Assembly (NCBI GenBank): GCA_041687455.1 | Contig: JAWLBY010000007.1 | Span: 62,001 to 126,000 of the forward strand | Direction of reading: 5' to 3' | Length of the DNA stretch: 64,000 bases | Source of the DNA: JAWLBY01 sp041687455 | Lineage (GTDB): Bacteria > Pseudomonadota > Gammaproteobacteria > Xanthomonadales > Xanthomonadaceae | Shown: positions 26,788 through 35,910 of the stretch, in pieces | How positions within the stretch are numbered: position 1 is the stretch's first letter | Layout of the letters: each line of letters begins with the position of its first letter | Made by a program: the position numbers and the translations under genes | The notes under the pieces: model-generated | Seen by the model: the letters and a program-made list of their open reading frames with translations, nothing else | Told to the model about the DNA's origin: nothing | The model's database searches: none

Positions 26788-26885
26788 GGTCAGAGTCATT
26801 CTCTGCATGTGCGATGTGCGCGAGAGCGGCGGGCGACCCACGGTGGTCATGGTCGCGCCCCGTTTCTCACAAATTGTCTCTGACC
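26788..26885. mobile_element. GGTCAGAG hairpin element, copy C
   Basis: This 98-bp copy has the same ends and internal palindrome as copy A plus a short internal duplication (TGCGATGTGCG near 26809-26819). The flanking GGGGCAGGTCTAGCACGG segment on its left is shared with copy A. It lies between the trmY fragment and the YehS-like gene. Confidence 0.75.
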
Positions 26886-26949
26886 CCTTTCTGGCGACCC
26901 CTTGCTGGTGTTGCTTCCGTTCACTCGACCCTTCCAGGAACACGCCCTC

Positions 26950-27435
26950 ATGATCCATAACGACATCCTCCGCAGCCTGCGATACATGCTGGACCTCAGC
27001 GACCAGAAGGTAGTCGAGATATGCCAGTTGGCGAAGGCGGATTTCCCCATCGACAAGGCGGTGGTGCGCGGGCTGACGCGAAAGGAGGGCGAGGAAGGTT
27101 TCGTCGAGTGCAGTGACGCCGTGCTGGCGCATTTCCTCGATGGCCTGGTGATATTCCGGCGCGGGCGGGTTCCGGGTGCCCCGCCGCGCGCGGTCGAGAA
27201 GCACGTCAGCAACAATGTGGTGCTGAAGAAGCTTCGGGTCGCCTTCGAACTGAAGGACAGCGACATGCACGAGATCTTCGAGTCCTCCGGGTTTGAGGTC
27301 ACCAAGCCCGAGATGAGCGCATTTTTCCGCGACCGCAGTCACAAGCACTATCGTCTGTGCGGCGACCAGTTGCTGCGCAATTTTCTTCGTGGCCTGAGCA
27401 TGCGGCTTCGACCGCAGGATGCAGGTGAGCGTTGA
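26950..27435 (+). CDS. DUF1456 (YehS-like) protein
   Basis: The 161-residue protein has two tandem copies of the DUF1456 unit: MIHNDILRSLRYMLDLSDQK and NNVVLKKLRVAFELKDSDMH, each followed by conserved HYRLCGDQLLRNFLRGL-type or FVECSDAVLAHFLDGL-type helices. E. coli YehS has the same length and layout, and its function is unknown. The gene lies intact between hairpin copies C and D, and its upstream region starts within 15 bp of copy C, so its native promoter may have been lost. Confidence 0.87.
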   Translation: MIHNDILRSLRYMLDLSDQKVVEICQLAKADFPIDKAVVRGLTRKEGEEGFVECSDAVLAHFLDGLVIFRRGRVPGAPPRAVEKHVSNNVVLKKLRVAFELKDSDMHEIFESSGFEVTKPEMSAFFRDRSHKHYRLCGDQLLRNFLRGLSMRLRPQDAGER

Positions 27436-27470
27436 TTGGGGACGGTCTCGTCTCGTTCCGCGATTCATCA

Positions 27471-27557
27471 GGGTCATTTTCTGCATGTGCGTGAGAGCGG
27501 CGGGCGACCCACGGTCGTCATGGTCGCGCCCCCGCTTCTCACAAATTGTCTCTGACC
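27471..27557. mobile_element. GGTCAGAG hairpin element, copy D
   Basis: This is the most diverged copy: the left end is GGGTCATTTTC (AGAGT lost) and the right end is CTCTGACC, followed by a second TCTGACCCC. The internal palindrome is retained. A GGGGACGGTCTCG motif lies just left (27438-27450). Confidence 0.7.
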
Positions 27558-27662
27558 CGCTCTGACCCCGTTCTCGGTGGGGCCGGGTTGCAACGATGCA
27601 ACCCAGGTCTGTTCGACTCCACGCCCCGCCGGCGCCAGCAGGACGCCCTCCGGCCGCCAGGC

Positions 27663-28466
27663 TTACCGATTCGCCGATGACGACACCTGTCGGTTGTCCG
27701 GCCCCAGCGGCGACAGGCCGTATTCGAGCGCGGCGTGCACCATCAACTGCTGCAGGCTCGCATAGCCGGATTGCTGCTTGGCCCGGTCGAGGTGGTAGCG
27801 CACGTTGGCATAGCTCATGTCGGTGATCAGCGCGACCTCCTGCACCGACTTGCCGGCGATGATCCAGCGCAGGCACTCGAGCTGCCGTTCGTTCAGGAGC
27901 AGTCGCTCGCCACGGGCAGCATTTTCCTGCTGCTGCTCGGTGACCAGTTCGGTCAGCCACTTGGCAACGTAGGACAGCGCCAGCGTGTGCAGCTCGGTCA
28001 TCACGGTAGTGTCGGCACGCGCGTGGAAGCCGAAGAACATCAGATGGCAGTGCCCCTTGTGTCGGTACGGCACCAGGATCATGTCGCGTAGCCGCGGCTT
28101 GCCCGGCGGCGCCGACGAGCGGAGCAACAAGGAACTGGTGTACGGGATGTAGCGGTCGAGCCGCCCGAGCCAGAACGGGTTGCTGCGCAATGTGACCCAG
28201 TCGAACAGCCAGCGCGGCGCCTTGCACAACATGCCTTGGGCGATGTCCGGTGGCGAAGTGTCGCCGAGCTGGCCGGAGAAGTCGCGGAACCAGTGAAACT
28301 GCAGCGACTCGCGCAGCGGCACGCGTTCCCGGCAACTGAAGAACATGGCGCCGGCCACGTCGCGGGCAACACAGGACGCAAACAGCGACGCCTGCGTGGT
28401 TTCCGCGTCCGGGCTGCTCAGCAGCGTCTGCAGCTCGCGTGCGAATGTCGCCGTCGCGCCGGTCAT
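27663..28466 (-). CDS. LuxR-family transcriptional regulator (solo)
   Basis: The 267-residue protein's N-terminal 190 residues resemble an autoinducer-binding domain in length and aromatic content (HWFRDF, APRWLFDWVTL, HCHLMFFGFHARAD). The C-terminus has a GerE/LuxR helix-turn-helix: LNERQLECLRWIIAGKSVQE and DMSYANVRYHLDRAKQQSG. No luxI-type synthase lies in the window, so it would be a LuxR solo sensing an outside or endogenous signal. The start has no alternative nearby. It is divergent from the large secreted protein, which it could control. Confidence 0.85.
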   Translation of the reverse strand: MTGATATFARELQTLLSSPDAETTQASLFASCVARDVAGAMFFSCRERVPLRESLQFHWFRDFSGQLGDTSPPDIAQGMLCKAPRWLFDWVTLRSNPFWLGRLDRYIPYTSSLLLRSSAPPGKPRLRDMILVPYRHKGHCHLMFFGFHARADTTVMTELHTLALSYVAKWLTELVTEQQQENAARGERLLLNERQLECLRWIIAGKSVQEVALITDMSYANVRYHLDRAKQQSGYASLQQLMVHAALEYGLSPLGPDNRQVSSSANR

Positions 28467-28630
28467 GACGCGTCCTCGGCTGGCTGCTCGACGTCCATGC
28501 CGGCAAGACTAGCAAATCTGCCAGTTGAGCCTGGCTGAGTGCTCCAGATAATCGAGCCATCGATTGTCCTTCACCGCGATCGGCACAGCGCAGCGCATTT
28601 GATGGGCCGCGGTGCCCGCAGGAGCCCGCC

Positions 28631-31600
28631 ATGCCCCGCAAGCAACTTCTCGCCCTGGCTATCGCCCAGGCCGCGACGCTCGGTGCTGCTCACGCAGCCA
28701 CCATCACCGTCGACAGCACCGCCGACAGCAGCGCCGACGACGGCAGTTGCACCTTGCGTGAGGCGATCGAGAACGCCAACAACGACAGCCAGAACGGGCG
28801 CACCAGCGCCGGCGAATGTGCCGCCGGCAGCGGCAGCGACTCGATCGACTTCGCACCGGCGACCTTCGCCAGCGCTCAAACCATCACCCTCGCTGGGGGC
28901 GAAATGGCGATCAGCTCGCCGCTGACCATCACCGGGCCGGGCGAGGCGCTGCTTACCATCGACGCCAACGCGGCATCGCGCCATTTCACGATCGACGATG
29001 GCGGCATGGCGACGGCGTTGCCCGTCGCAGTATCCGATCTGACCTTGCGCAACGGCCGCGTGGTCGGCGCGCCGGGCGGCGGCGCCATCCGCAATCGCGA
29101 GAGCCTGCAGTTGTCACGGATGACATTGAGCGGCAACACCGTGGTTAACTCGGGGACCTCGCCCAGCCGCGGCGGCGCGCTCGCCGTCGACCCGCCCGAC
29201 GGCAGCGCGGGGCTCGACATCCAGCTCGACCAGGTGACGATATCCGGCAACACCGGCGGTGACGGTGGCGGAATGAATCTGCACCTGTTCGCGACCACGC
29301 CGGGCAGCAGCGTGACACTGGCGAACTGCCACGTCGACAACAACCACGCCGCCACGATGGGCGGCGTCATCGCGGCCAGTTCCGGCGCCGGCCGCATCAA
29401 CATAGGCAGCGGCTCGCTGCTGATCCAGGACTCGACCTTCAGCAGCAACCAGTCGGATTCCAGCGACGGCGGCCTGAGCGTTTACGGCGGGGCGGGCAGC
29501 CATATCCGCCTCGATCGCGTCGACGTGCTGAACAACACCGCCGGCGCCGGCAGGGAGCGCGGCGGACTCGGGATCTACCTGGGCAACGAAGGCGGCGCTG
29601 CCTTCGACTTCGCGCTGCGCGACAGTACGGTCGCCGGCAACAGCGCCGCGCGTTACGGCGGCATGCTCCTGTCGGCCTCCGGCACCGGCCAGGCCGTGAT
29701 CGAGCGCAGCACGATTTCCGGCAACAGCGCGCTGACCGGTCGCGTCGGCGGCGTGTCGCTTAGCGCGTACGAAAGCGACGTCACGCTTCGCGACAGCACG
29801 GTGAGCGGCAACTCGGCCGCTGGCAACGCCGGCGGCGTGTATGCCTATGCCTACGGCGAATACGGCACCGGTCGGGTGATCATCGAGGGCAGTACGATCG
29901 TCGGCAATGTGGCCGACAGCGATGGCAACGATTCCGGTGGCGGCGGCGGACTCGGCCTCAACAGTTCGAGCAACGAAAATGGCCAGTTTCTGGTCCGGAA
30001 CAGCGTCATCGCCGGCAACAGCGACCACGCGACCACCGCCCCGAGCCCCGACGTGTTTCCGCAAGACCGCACGATCGCCTTCAGCGACAGCCTGATCGGC
30101 GACGCCACCGGCGCCGGCCTGACCGAGGCACCGTTGGGCAGCCCGGATGCCGACAACAACCTGATCGGCGATGCAGCCGGCGGTGGCGTGATCGACGCCA
30201 AACTCGGTGCCCTGTCCGACAACGGCGGCGCGACGCTGACCCATCTGCCGCAGCTCGGTTCGCCACTGATCGACGCGTTCGATGGCTGCAGCGGCAACGA
30301 CCAGCGCGGTGAACCGCGCGGCAGCGACGGCGATGCTTCGGCATCGGCCAGCGAGTGCGACATCGGTGCGGTCGAGTTCCAGCATGTCGTCGACTTTGCC
30401 GTCGACGACAGCGTCAGCGCCAGCCAGGGCGTCGACGTAACATTCAACGTGCTGGCCAACGAAACCGATCCGGACGACGACTACACGGCGACCTTCAGCG
30501 TCGTCGCCGTCAATGGCGTTGCCGGCAACATCGGCGTCGACATCGCAGTGGCCGGCGGCATCTTCAATATCAGCAGCAACGGCAGCGCGACCTTCACCCC
30601 GACCGACGACTCGGCCGGCGAGGGCGAGAGCTATCAGAGCGCGATCGCCTACACCGTCAGCGACGGCCTCGGCACCGATACGGCGACCGCCACCGTCACC
30701 GTGAACGGCGTCAACGACGCGCCATTCGCCGGAACCGGCTCGGCCAGTACGATCGAGGATTCGCCGATCACCGACGCCCTGCCGGCCGGCGACGTCGACG
30801 GTGATCCGCTGACCGCGACGCTGGTCACGGCGCCGAGTGCCGGTACGGTCAGCCTGGACAGCGCCAATCTGCAGTTCACCTTCGATCCGGCCGGCGCGTT
30901 CGAGTCGCTGAAGGATGGCGAGTCGCAGGACGTCAGCTTCCAGTTCAAGGTCAACGACGGCAGCCTCGACAGCGGCGTCGGCACGGTGACGGTCACGGTC
31001 ACTGGCGTCAACGATGCACCGTTCGCCGGAACCGGTTCGGCCAGCACGAGCGAGGATTTGCCGATCACCGACGCCCTTCCGGCGGGCGACGTGGACGGCG
31101 ATGCACTGACCGCGACGCTGCTCACTGCAGCGAGCGCCGGCACGGTCAGCCTGGACAGCGACAACCTGCAATTCATCTTCGATCCGGCCGGCGCGTTCGA
31201 GTCGCTGAAGGAGGGCGAGTCGCAGGACGTCAGCTTCCAGTTCAAGGTCAACGACGGCAGTCTCGACAGTGGCATCGGCACCGTGACCGTCACCGTCACC
31301 GGCGTCAACGACGCACCGGTGGCGGGCGCGGATCACTATCAGGTCGTGGCCGGTCAGACGCTCAGCGTCCCGGCGGGCGAGGGCATGCTCGCCAACGACA
31401 GCGATGTCGACGATGACTCGCTGGCGGTCGCCGCCGGCACGTTTGCGGCGGGCGGCGTCGGTGGCACGCTGGCGCTGGCCGCCGACGGCAGCTTCGAGTA
31501 CACGGCGCCCGCGACGACTGGCAGCGCGACGTTCGACTACACGCTGACCGACGGCCACGTGAACGTGACCGGCAACCTGACGATCGACGTACTGTCGGCG

Positions 31601-32284
31601 ACGTCGCTGGATCTCGAGATCAGCAAGTCGAACGGCGTCAGCAGCGTTGCCGCCAACGATGTGCTGACCTACACGATCAACGTCGTCAACAATGGACCGG
31701 TCGACGCCGTCGATGCGCGCGTGCAGGACACGCTGCCGGCGGACCTTCGCAACGCAAGCTGGACCTGCGAGGCGGTACCGCCGAGCGCGGACACGGCCTG
31801 CGCCAATGCCAGTGGCAGCGGCGACATCGACGAGTGGGTGAACATCGCCGTGGGCGATGCAGTGGTGTTCGAGCTGATGGCGACGATGGCCGAACGGCCC
31901 GGAGGCAGCACGCTGAGCAACACCGCCACCGTCACGGCTCCGGACGGCTACACCGACAGCGTGCCCGGCAACAACAACGCAACCGATGTCGATGAGACCG
32001 ATCTTCGGTTCCGCGATGGCTTCGAGAGCATAGTGCTCGCCAAGCGCTTCGGTGCACGGACGATGACGCTCACGCAGAACGAGGTCGTGCAGCGGTTGCC
32101 GCCGGATGCGGGGCACAGGCCGGTGCTGATCGCGCGGGCGCAGTCGAGCGAAGGCATGGTGCTGGTGCACGCACGACACAACGCCGGCGGCATCGAGCTG
32201 CGCATCAGCCGGTTCGAACAGCGCGAATGGACGCAAGGGCCGTGGAGTGCGTTGCGCAGGGAGCGGGTCGAGCTGCAATGGTGA
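28631..32284 (+). CDS. large secreted beta-helix/cadherin-like protein with CSLREA motif
   Basis: The 1217-residue protein has a signal peptide (about 1-22) followed by a CSLREA-type motif, CTLREAIENANN (about 37-48). Residues about 90-480 are a right-handed parallel beta-helix with repeated STVSGNSA/STISGNSA turns. A CDIGAVEF segment (about 576) ends the choice-of-anchor Q region. Cadherin-like/VCBS domains follow (about 590-980), including two nearly identical units ending in VTVTGVNDAP. A DUF11 domain lies at about 995-1110. The tail has FRDGFES (about 1125) plus about 90 residues. It is likely a surface adhesin or enzyme-free scaffold; ligand unknown. Confidence 0.83.
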   Translation: MPRKQLLALAIAQAATLGAAHAATITVDSTADSSADDGSCTLREAIENANNDSQNGRTSAGECAAGSGSDSIDFAPATFASAQTITLAGGEMAISSPLTITGPGEALLTIDANAASRHFTIDDGGMATALPVAVSDLTLRNGRVVGAPGGGAIRNRESLQLSRMTLSGNTVVNSGTSPSRGGALAVDPPDGSAGLDIQLDQVTISGNTGGDGGGMNLHLFATTPGSSVTLANCHVDNNHAATMGGVIAASSGAGRINIGSGSLLIQDSTFSSNQSDSSDGGLSVYGGAGSHIRLDRVDVLNNTAGAGRERGGLGIYLGNEGGAAFDFALRDSTVAGNSAARYGGMLLSASGTGQAVIERSTISGNSALTGRVGGVSLSAYESDVTLRDSTVSGNSAAGNAGGVYAYAYGEYGTGRVIIEGSTIVGNVADSDGNDSGGGGGLGLNSSSNENGQFLVRNSVIAGNSDHATTAPSPDVFPQDRTIAFSDSLIGDATGAGLTEAPLGSPDADNNLIGDAAGGGVIDAKLGALSDNGGATLTHLPQLGSPLIDAFDGCSGNDQRGEPRGSDGDASASASECDIGAVEFQHVVDFAVDDSVSASQGVDVTFNVLANETDPDDDYTATFSVVAVNGVAGNIGVDIAVAGGIFNISSNGSATFTPTDDSAGEGESYQSAIAYTVSDGLGTDTATATVTVNGVNDAPFAGTGSASTIEDSPITDALPAGDVDGDPLTATLVTAPSAGTVSLDSANLQFTFDPAGAFESLKDGESQDVSFQFKVNDGSLDSGVGTVTVTVTGVNDAPFAGTGSASTSEDLPITDALPAGDVDGDALTATLLTAASAGTVSLDSDNLQFIFDPAGAFESLKEGESQDVSFQFKVNDGSLDSGIGTVTVTVTGVNDAPVAGADHYQVVAGQTLSVPAGEGMLANDSDVDDDSLAVAAGTFAAGGVGGTLALAADGSFEYTAPATTGSATFDYTLTDGHVNVTGNLTIDVLSATSLDLEISKSNGVSSVAANDVLTYTINVVNNGPVDAVDARVQDTLPADLRNASWTCEAVPPSADTACANASGSGDIDEWVNIAVGDAVVFELMATMAERPGGSTLSNTATVTAPDGYTDSVPGNNNATDVDETDLRFRDGFESIVLAKRFGARTMTLTQNEVVQRLPPDAGHRPVLIARAQSSEGMVLVHARHNAGGIELRISRFEQREWTQGPWSALRRERVELQW

Positions 32285-32343
32285 GCCGCCGACTCACCCA
32301 TCCGGGATAGTCTTGCGACGTCGGCCAACGCATTCCCGAACCG

Positions 32344-34629
32344 ATGCAGTCGTTCGCCAGCCAGCACACCGAGTCCTTTGCCGAGTTCCTGCGTCAGGCC
32401 GGCGTGTCGCTGGTGGCGTCGACCTACCAGGCCGGCCAGCTCGTATTGGTCAGGCCGCAGGAACAAGGCGTCAACACGCACTTCGTGGCGATGAGCCGGC
32501 CGATGGGCATCGCCGTGGAGGGGGGCACGCGCCTGACCATCGGCGATGCCCACCGGATCGACTTCTACCGCAATCTGCCCGCGGTGGGAGGCAAGATCGA
32601 CCAGCACGCCTACGACGCCGCCTACCTGTTTCGCGCCACGCACGTCACCGGCGACATCGACATCCACGAGATGGGCTACGACAGCCAGTCGCGGCTGTGG
32701 CTGATCAACACGCGGATGAGCTGCCTGTGCACGCTGGCCGACGACGCCAGCGTCGTGCCGCAGTGGCATCCGCCCTTCATCACCGGCTATGACCTGCTCG
32801 ATCGCTGCCATCTGAATGGCCTGGGGTTTCGCGATGGCGTTCCGCGCTATGTGAGCATGCTCGGCGCCAGCGACGAGCCGGGTGGCTGGCGGCGCAACAA
32901 GACCCAGGGCGGACGGATCATGGACATCCGTGACGACTCGCTCGTCGTCGATGGCCTGTGCATGCCGCACTCGCCGCGCTGGTATCGCGATCAGGTGTGG
33001 TTTCTGGCTTCCGGCGAAGGCGCCCTGAAGCGGGTCGAGTCCGACGGCTCGGTCAGCACGGTGGTCGAACTCCCGGGTTTCACCCGCGGGCTGACGTTCT
33101 TCGGCCGCTATGCCCTGGTCGGACTGTCCCAGGTGCGCGAGACGGCGGTGTTCGCCGGCCTGCCGCTGACCCGGCGCGTCGAGGAGCGCCGGTGCGGGGT
33201 GTATCTGGTCGACATCGAGGCCGGCCAGACCGTCGGCTTCCTGCACTTCACCGGCGATGTGCGCGAGATCTTCGACCTCGATCTGTTGCCGCATCGCGCC
33301 CCGACCGTGGTCGAGGCCCATTCCCCGCTGTTGGCCAGCTCCTACGAATTGCCACAGGCGGCGCTGCAGCGGGTGGTGCCGGGCGATCCGGTGCAGGACG
33401 CCCTTGCCGCAGCGAAGCGCGCGCATGCCGCTGGCGAGCTGGACAAGGCTGTCGCCGACTACCGCGACATCCTCGGGCAGCGCCCGACGCACCGCCAGGC
33501 AAGGCACAACCTCGGCCTCGCCCTGGTCGATGCCGAACGCTGGGAGGAAGGCCTTGCGGTGCTGGGCGAAGTGATTGCCGATCAGATCGACAACGCCGAA
33601 GCGCTGAACAGCCTGGGCCTGTGCCTGTCGCGCCTGCGGCGGCACGTTGAGGCGCTTGAGTACTTCGAACGCGCGATCGCCGTCGACCGCCAGTTCGCCC
33701 TCGCTCACTTCAACCGCGGGCTGACGCTGCTCAAGCTCGGCCGCTTCGCCGAAGGCTGGCGTGAGTACGCCTGGCGCTGGCAGTTGCCCGGATTCACGCC
33801 GTTCCGCTGCCCGCAGCCGGAGTGGCAGGGCGAGGACATCGGCGACAAACGCCTGCTGGTGCACAGTGAGCAGGGCAATGGCGACCAGATCCAGTTCTGG
33901 CGTTACCTCGCGCCGGCCCGCGAACGCTGCGCGGAGCTCGTCTACGCGGGGCCGGAGAAGCTCAGTGAACTGGCCGCGAGTGTGGCTGGCGTGGACGAAA
34001 GCCGGATCCCGGGCAATATCCCGCGCGATCGCTTCGACTGCTACGTGCCGCTGATGAACCTGCCCCAGTGCCTCGGCATGATCGAGCCGCTGCGGATGGC
34101 CGAGCCCTATGTGAAGCGGCCGCCGCATATCCGGGTCAGAGCCCTGGGCGCGGGCTTCAAGGTGGGCATCGCCTGGCAGGGAAGCGCCACGCACAAGGAC
34201 GACCGCCGGCGCTCGATTCCGCTCGCGGCCTGGCAACCGCTGTTCGCGTTGTCCGGCCCGCGCTTCTTCAGCATGCAATTCCCGGTTTCAGGTGACGAAA
34301 TCCAGTTCCTGCGCCAGCATGGCGTGGAGAACCTCGAGCCCGAAATCCATGGTTACTCGCGCACCGCGGCGTTCGTCGAGCAACTGGACCTGGTGATCTG
34401 CGTGGACACCGCGCTCGCACACCTGGCCGGTGCGATGGGCAAGCCCGCATGGCTGTTGCTCGATGCCGATGCCGACTGGCGCTGGGGCCTGGAGAGCACG
34501 ACCTCCGCCTGGTATCCCGAGACCGACCTCATACGGCGCGCGCCGGGAGCTGCATGGGGTGAGGTTGTCCAGCACTGCTGCCGGCGACTCCAGGCGCTTG
34601 GGACCGTGCAAGGGGACGGATGCAATTGA
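32344..34629 (+). CDS. TIGR03032-family protein with TPR and glycosyltransferase-like C-terminus
   Basis: The 761-residue protein has an N-terminal region about 1-340 (AGVSLVASTYQAGQLVLV, LNGLGFRDGVPRYVS, LCMPHSPRWY) matching the TIGR03032/DUF4915 beta-propeller-like family. TPR repeats follow (about 355-475, ALNSLGLCLSRLRRHVEALE). The C-terminal domain (about 495-750) has HSEQGNGDQIQFWRYL and VDTALAHLAGAMGKPAWLLL, the signature of TPR-linked heptosyltransferase/O-GlcNAc-transferase-like proteins. It may modify a surface glycan or protein. The last codons (GDGCN) come from a GGGGACGGATGCAATT repeat motif, so the natural end may have been replaced. Confidence 0.8.
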   Translation: MQSFASQHTESFAEFLRQAGVSLVASTYQAGQLVLVRPQEQGVNTHFVAMSRPMGIAVEGGTRLTIGDAHRIDFYRNLPAVGGKIDQHAYDAAYLFRATHVTGDIDIHEMGYDSQSRLWLINTRMSCLCTLADDASVVPQWHPPFITGYDLLDRCHLNGLGFRDGVPRYVSMLGASDEPGGWRRNKTQGGRIMDIRDDSLVVDGLCMPHSPRWYRDQVWFLASGEGALKRVESDGSVSTVVELPGFTRGLTFFGRYALVGLSQVRETAVFAGLPLTRRVEERRCGVYLVDIEAGQTVGFLHFTGDVREIFDLDLLPHRAPTVVEAHSPLLASSYELPQAALQRVVPGDPVQDALAAAKRAHAAGELDKAVADYRDILGQRPTHRQARHNLGLALVDAERWEEGLAVLGEVIADQIDNAEALNSLGLCLSRLRRHVEALEYFERAIAVDRQFALAHFNRGLTLLKLGRFAEGWREYAWRWQLPGFTPFRCPQPEWQGEDIGDKRLLVHSEQGNGDQIQFWRYLAPARERCAELVYAGPEKLSELAASVAGVDESRIPGNIPRDRFDCYVPLMNLPQCLGMIEPLRMAEPYVKRPPHIRVRALGAGFKVGIAWQGSATHKDDRRRSIPLAAWQPLFALSGPRFFSMQFPVSGDEIQFLRQHGVENLEPEIHGYSRTAAFVEQLDLVICVDTALAHLAGAMGKPAWLLLDADADWRWGLESTTSAWYPETDLIRRAPGAAWGEVVQHCCRRLQALGTVQGDGCN

Positions 34630-34704
34630 CCGCTCCGGCGCTGTGAAGCTTCGAAAACGCGGCTTGCAGGCGCATGTCATTCCGATCCCACTTTGATCCC
34701 GTTC

Positions 34705-34809
34705 TCACGTGCCGCGCCGACTGACGAACACGAACAGTCGGCCGCGGATCGGATCGTGTTGCAGTTCGTTCTTCGTCAGCGCGAACAAGCCATCGAACAA
34801 CTTGCGCAT
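34705..34809 (-). pseudogene. IS66 family TnpB (Orf2) N-terminal remnant
   Basis: The minus strand encodes a 34-residue peptide, MRKLFDGLFALTKN ... RLFVFVSRRG, matching the start of the IS66 accessory protein TnpB. It then stops. TGACCCC lies just upstream and GTTCTCACG downstream. No TnpA or TnpC part remains, so this is a dead fragment. Confidence 0.7.
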
Positions 34810-35226
34810 GTCGCAAGGGTGGGGTCAGCCCGGGCTGGCTGGTCTTGTGCGGCGTAACTCGACTTCAGGGCGCGATTCCCCCTGTTCCCCGGGCTTGCCA
34901 CGCCGACCGTCGCGCGATATATCTACAGCCACTGGTCGCGCTGATGCTTTCCAGCCAGCCAGTGCAACGACAACTCGAGCGTCATCCGGCAGCCGAAGTC
35001 AGTGTGGGGGGCACATGACACGAGCGGTGCAGTTCTTATTTCGACCGCGTGCGCGCGGTCGTCGCCTCGTCCTTCATCGGCCGATCTCATCCGGCCACCG
35101 CGAGCGCGCTTCCTCCTGATTTTCCGCACTAGCGTTCAGCCCGGTATCGGGTCGGCCCGACACGTGTCGCGTGCCGGCGTGCCGTTCCGCGCCTGGTCTT
35201 TCTCCGCCACTACCAGTGAGGTCAAC
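34810..35226. other. upstream region of the export operon, no gene
   Basis: These 417 bp precede the six-gene operon and probably hold its promoter. A GCGCGATATATCTACAG segment near 34912-34928 is a possible -10 region. No full promoter or operator can be supported. Confidence 0.35.
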
Positions 35227-35556
35227 ATGAAACGAAGCCATGTTCTTTGCTCCGCCGCGGTGCTCGCACTGTTCGCCGTGCCCGCCTTGGCCACCACCGC
35301 GCCCACCATCGCCGGCAAGGCGTCGATCGGCGTCAACATCAAGGGCGCGATCCTGAACGTCGGCGCCGGTGCATCCGGTTTCACCGGCTCGGCCAAGCAG
35401 GCCGTGGCGTCGGTGCTCGCCGGTTCGATCAGCGGCTCGCTGACCGACACCGTCGACGTGAAGGGCGCGATCCTCAACGTCGGTGCCGGCGCATCGGGCG
35501 CGAAGGTCACCTCCTGCCAGTCGGTCGGCACCATCGGCAGCGACTGCGGGACATGA
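35227..35556 (+). CDS. small exported two-unit repeat protein of the export operon
   Basis: The 109-residue protein has a signal peptide (MKRSHVLCSAAVLALFAVPALA). The mature part is two copies of a unit with KGAILNVGAGASG (about 38-50 and 78-90), separated by a Ser/Gly-rich spacer. The same unit style (VxVxGAxxNxxAGAxS) opens the 831-residue protein at 38363. A good GAGG ribosome-binding site precedes the ATG. The next start overlaps its stop (ATGA). By analogy with CsgB/HfaA it may be a minor or nucleating subunit, which is inference. The last residues contain two cysteines (SCQ, DCG). Confidence 0.75.
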   Translation: MKRSHVLCSAAVLALFAVPALATTAPTIAGKASIGVNIKGAILNVGAGASGFTGSAKQAVASVLAGSISGSLTDTVDVKGAILNVGAGASGAKVTSCQSVGTIGSDCGT

Positions 35557-35888
35557 TGATGCGCACGCCCATCGTGCTGCTCCTGGCGGCGATGGCGCTG
35601 CCCGCAGCCGCGCAACAGGCGTTGGTCGATGACGGGCTGAATGCCCAGACGCTGCAGATGAAGGCGCGCTTCCTCAACGGCCACCAACCGTCGACCAGCC
35701 CGCCCGGCATCCAGCAGCACCAGCTCAACGCCCGGCGCGGCGGACCGCATGCGGCGCATTACCAGGAGGCAGGTTGTGGCGGCGTCGCCATCGGCAACGT
35801 CCATCCGGTTGCCGGTGACCACCGGCCGCACAAGACCACCATCCTGATCCACGGCCACGTCTACAACGGCAACAACCGCTGCAACTAA
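35553..35888 (+). CDS. small exported His-rich protein of the export operon
   Basis: The 111-residue protein starts at one of three consecutive ATG codons overlapping the previous stop. A signal peptide (TPIVLLLAAMALPAAAQQ) is followed by a short polar protein with many His and Asn residues (HQPSTSPPGIQQHQ, HGHVYNGNN) and two Cys residues. I do not recognise a family. Tight coupling to the repeat protein and a position before the CsgG-like gene suggest an accessory or structural role in the same export system. Confidence 0.65.
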   Translation: MMMRTPIVLLLAAMALPAAAQQALVDDGLNAQTLQMKARFLNGHQPSTSPPGIQQHQLNARRGGPHAAHYQEAGCGGVAIGNVHPVAGDHRPHKTTILIHGHVYNGNNRCN

Positions 35889-35910
35889 ACCTCGAGAGGG
35901 AACAACCGCG

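Noticed and set aside
29114..32278. 1054-residue minus-strand reading frame
   Set aside because: Antisense to the beta-helix protein, whose signal peptide, repeats and domains are clear on the plus strand.
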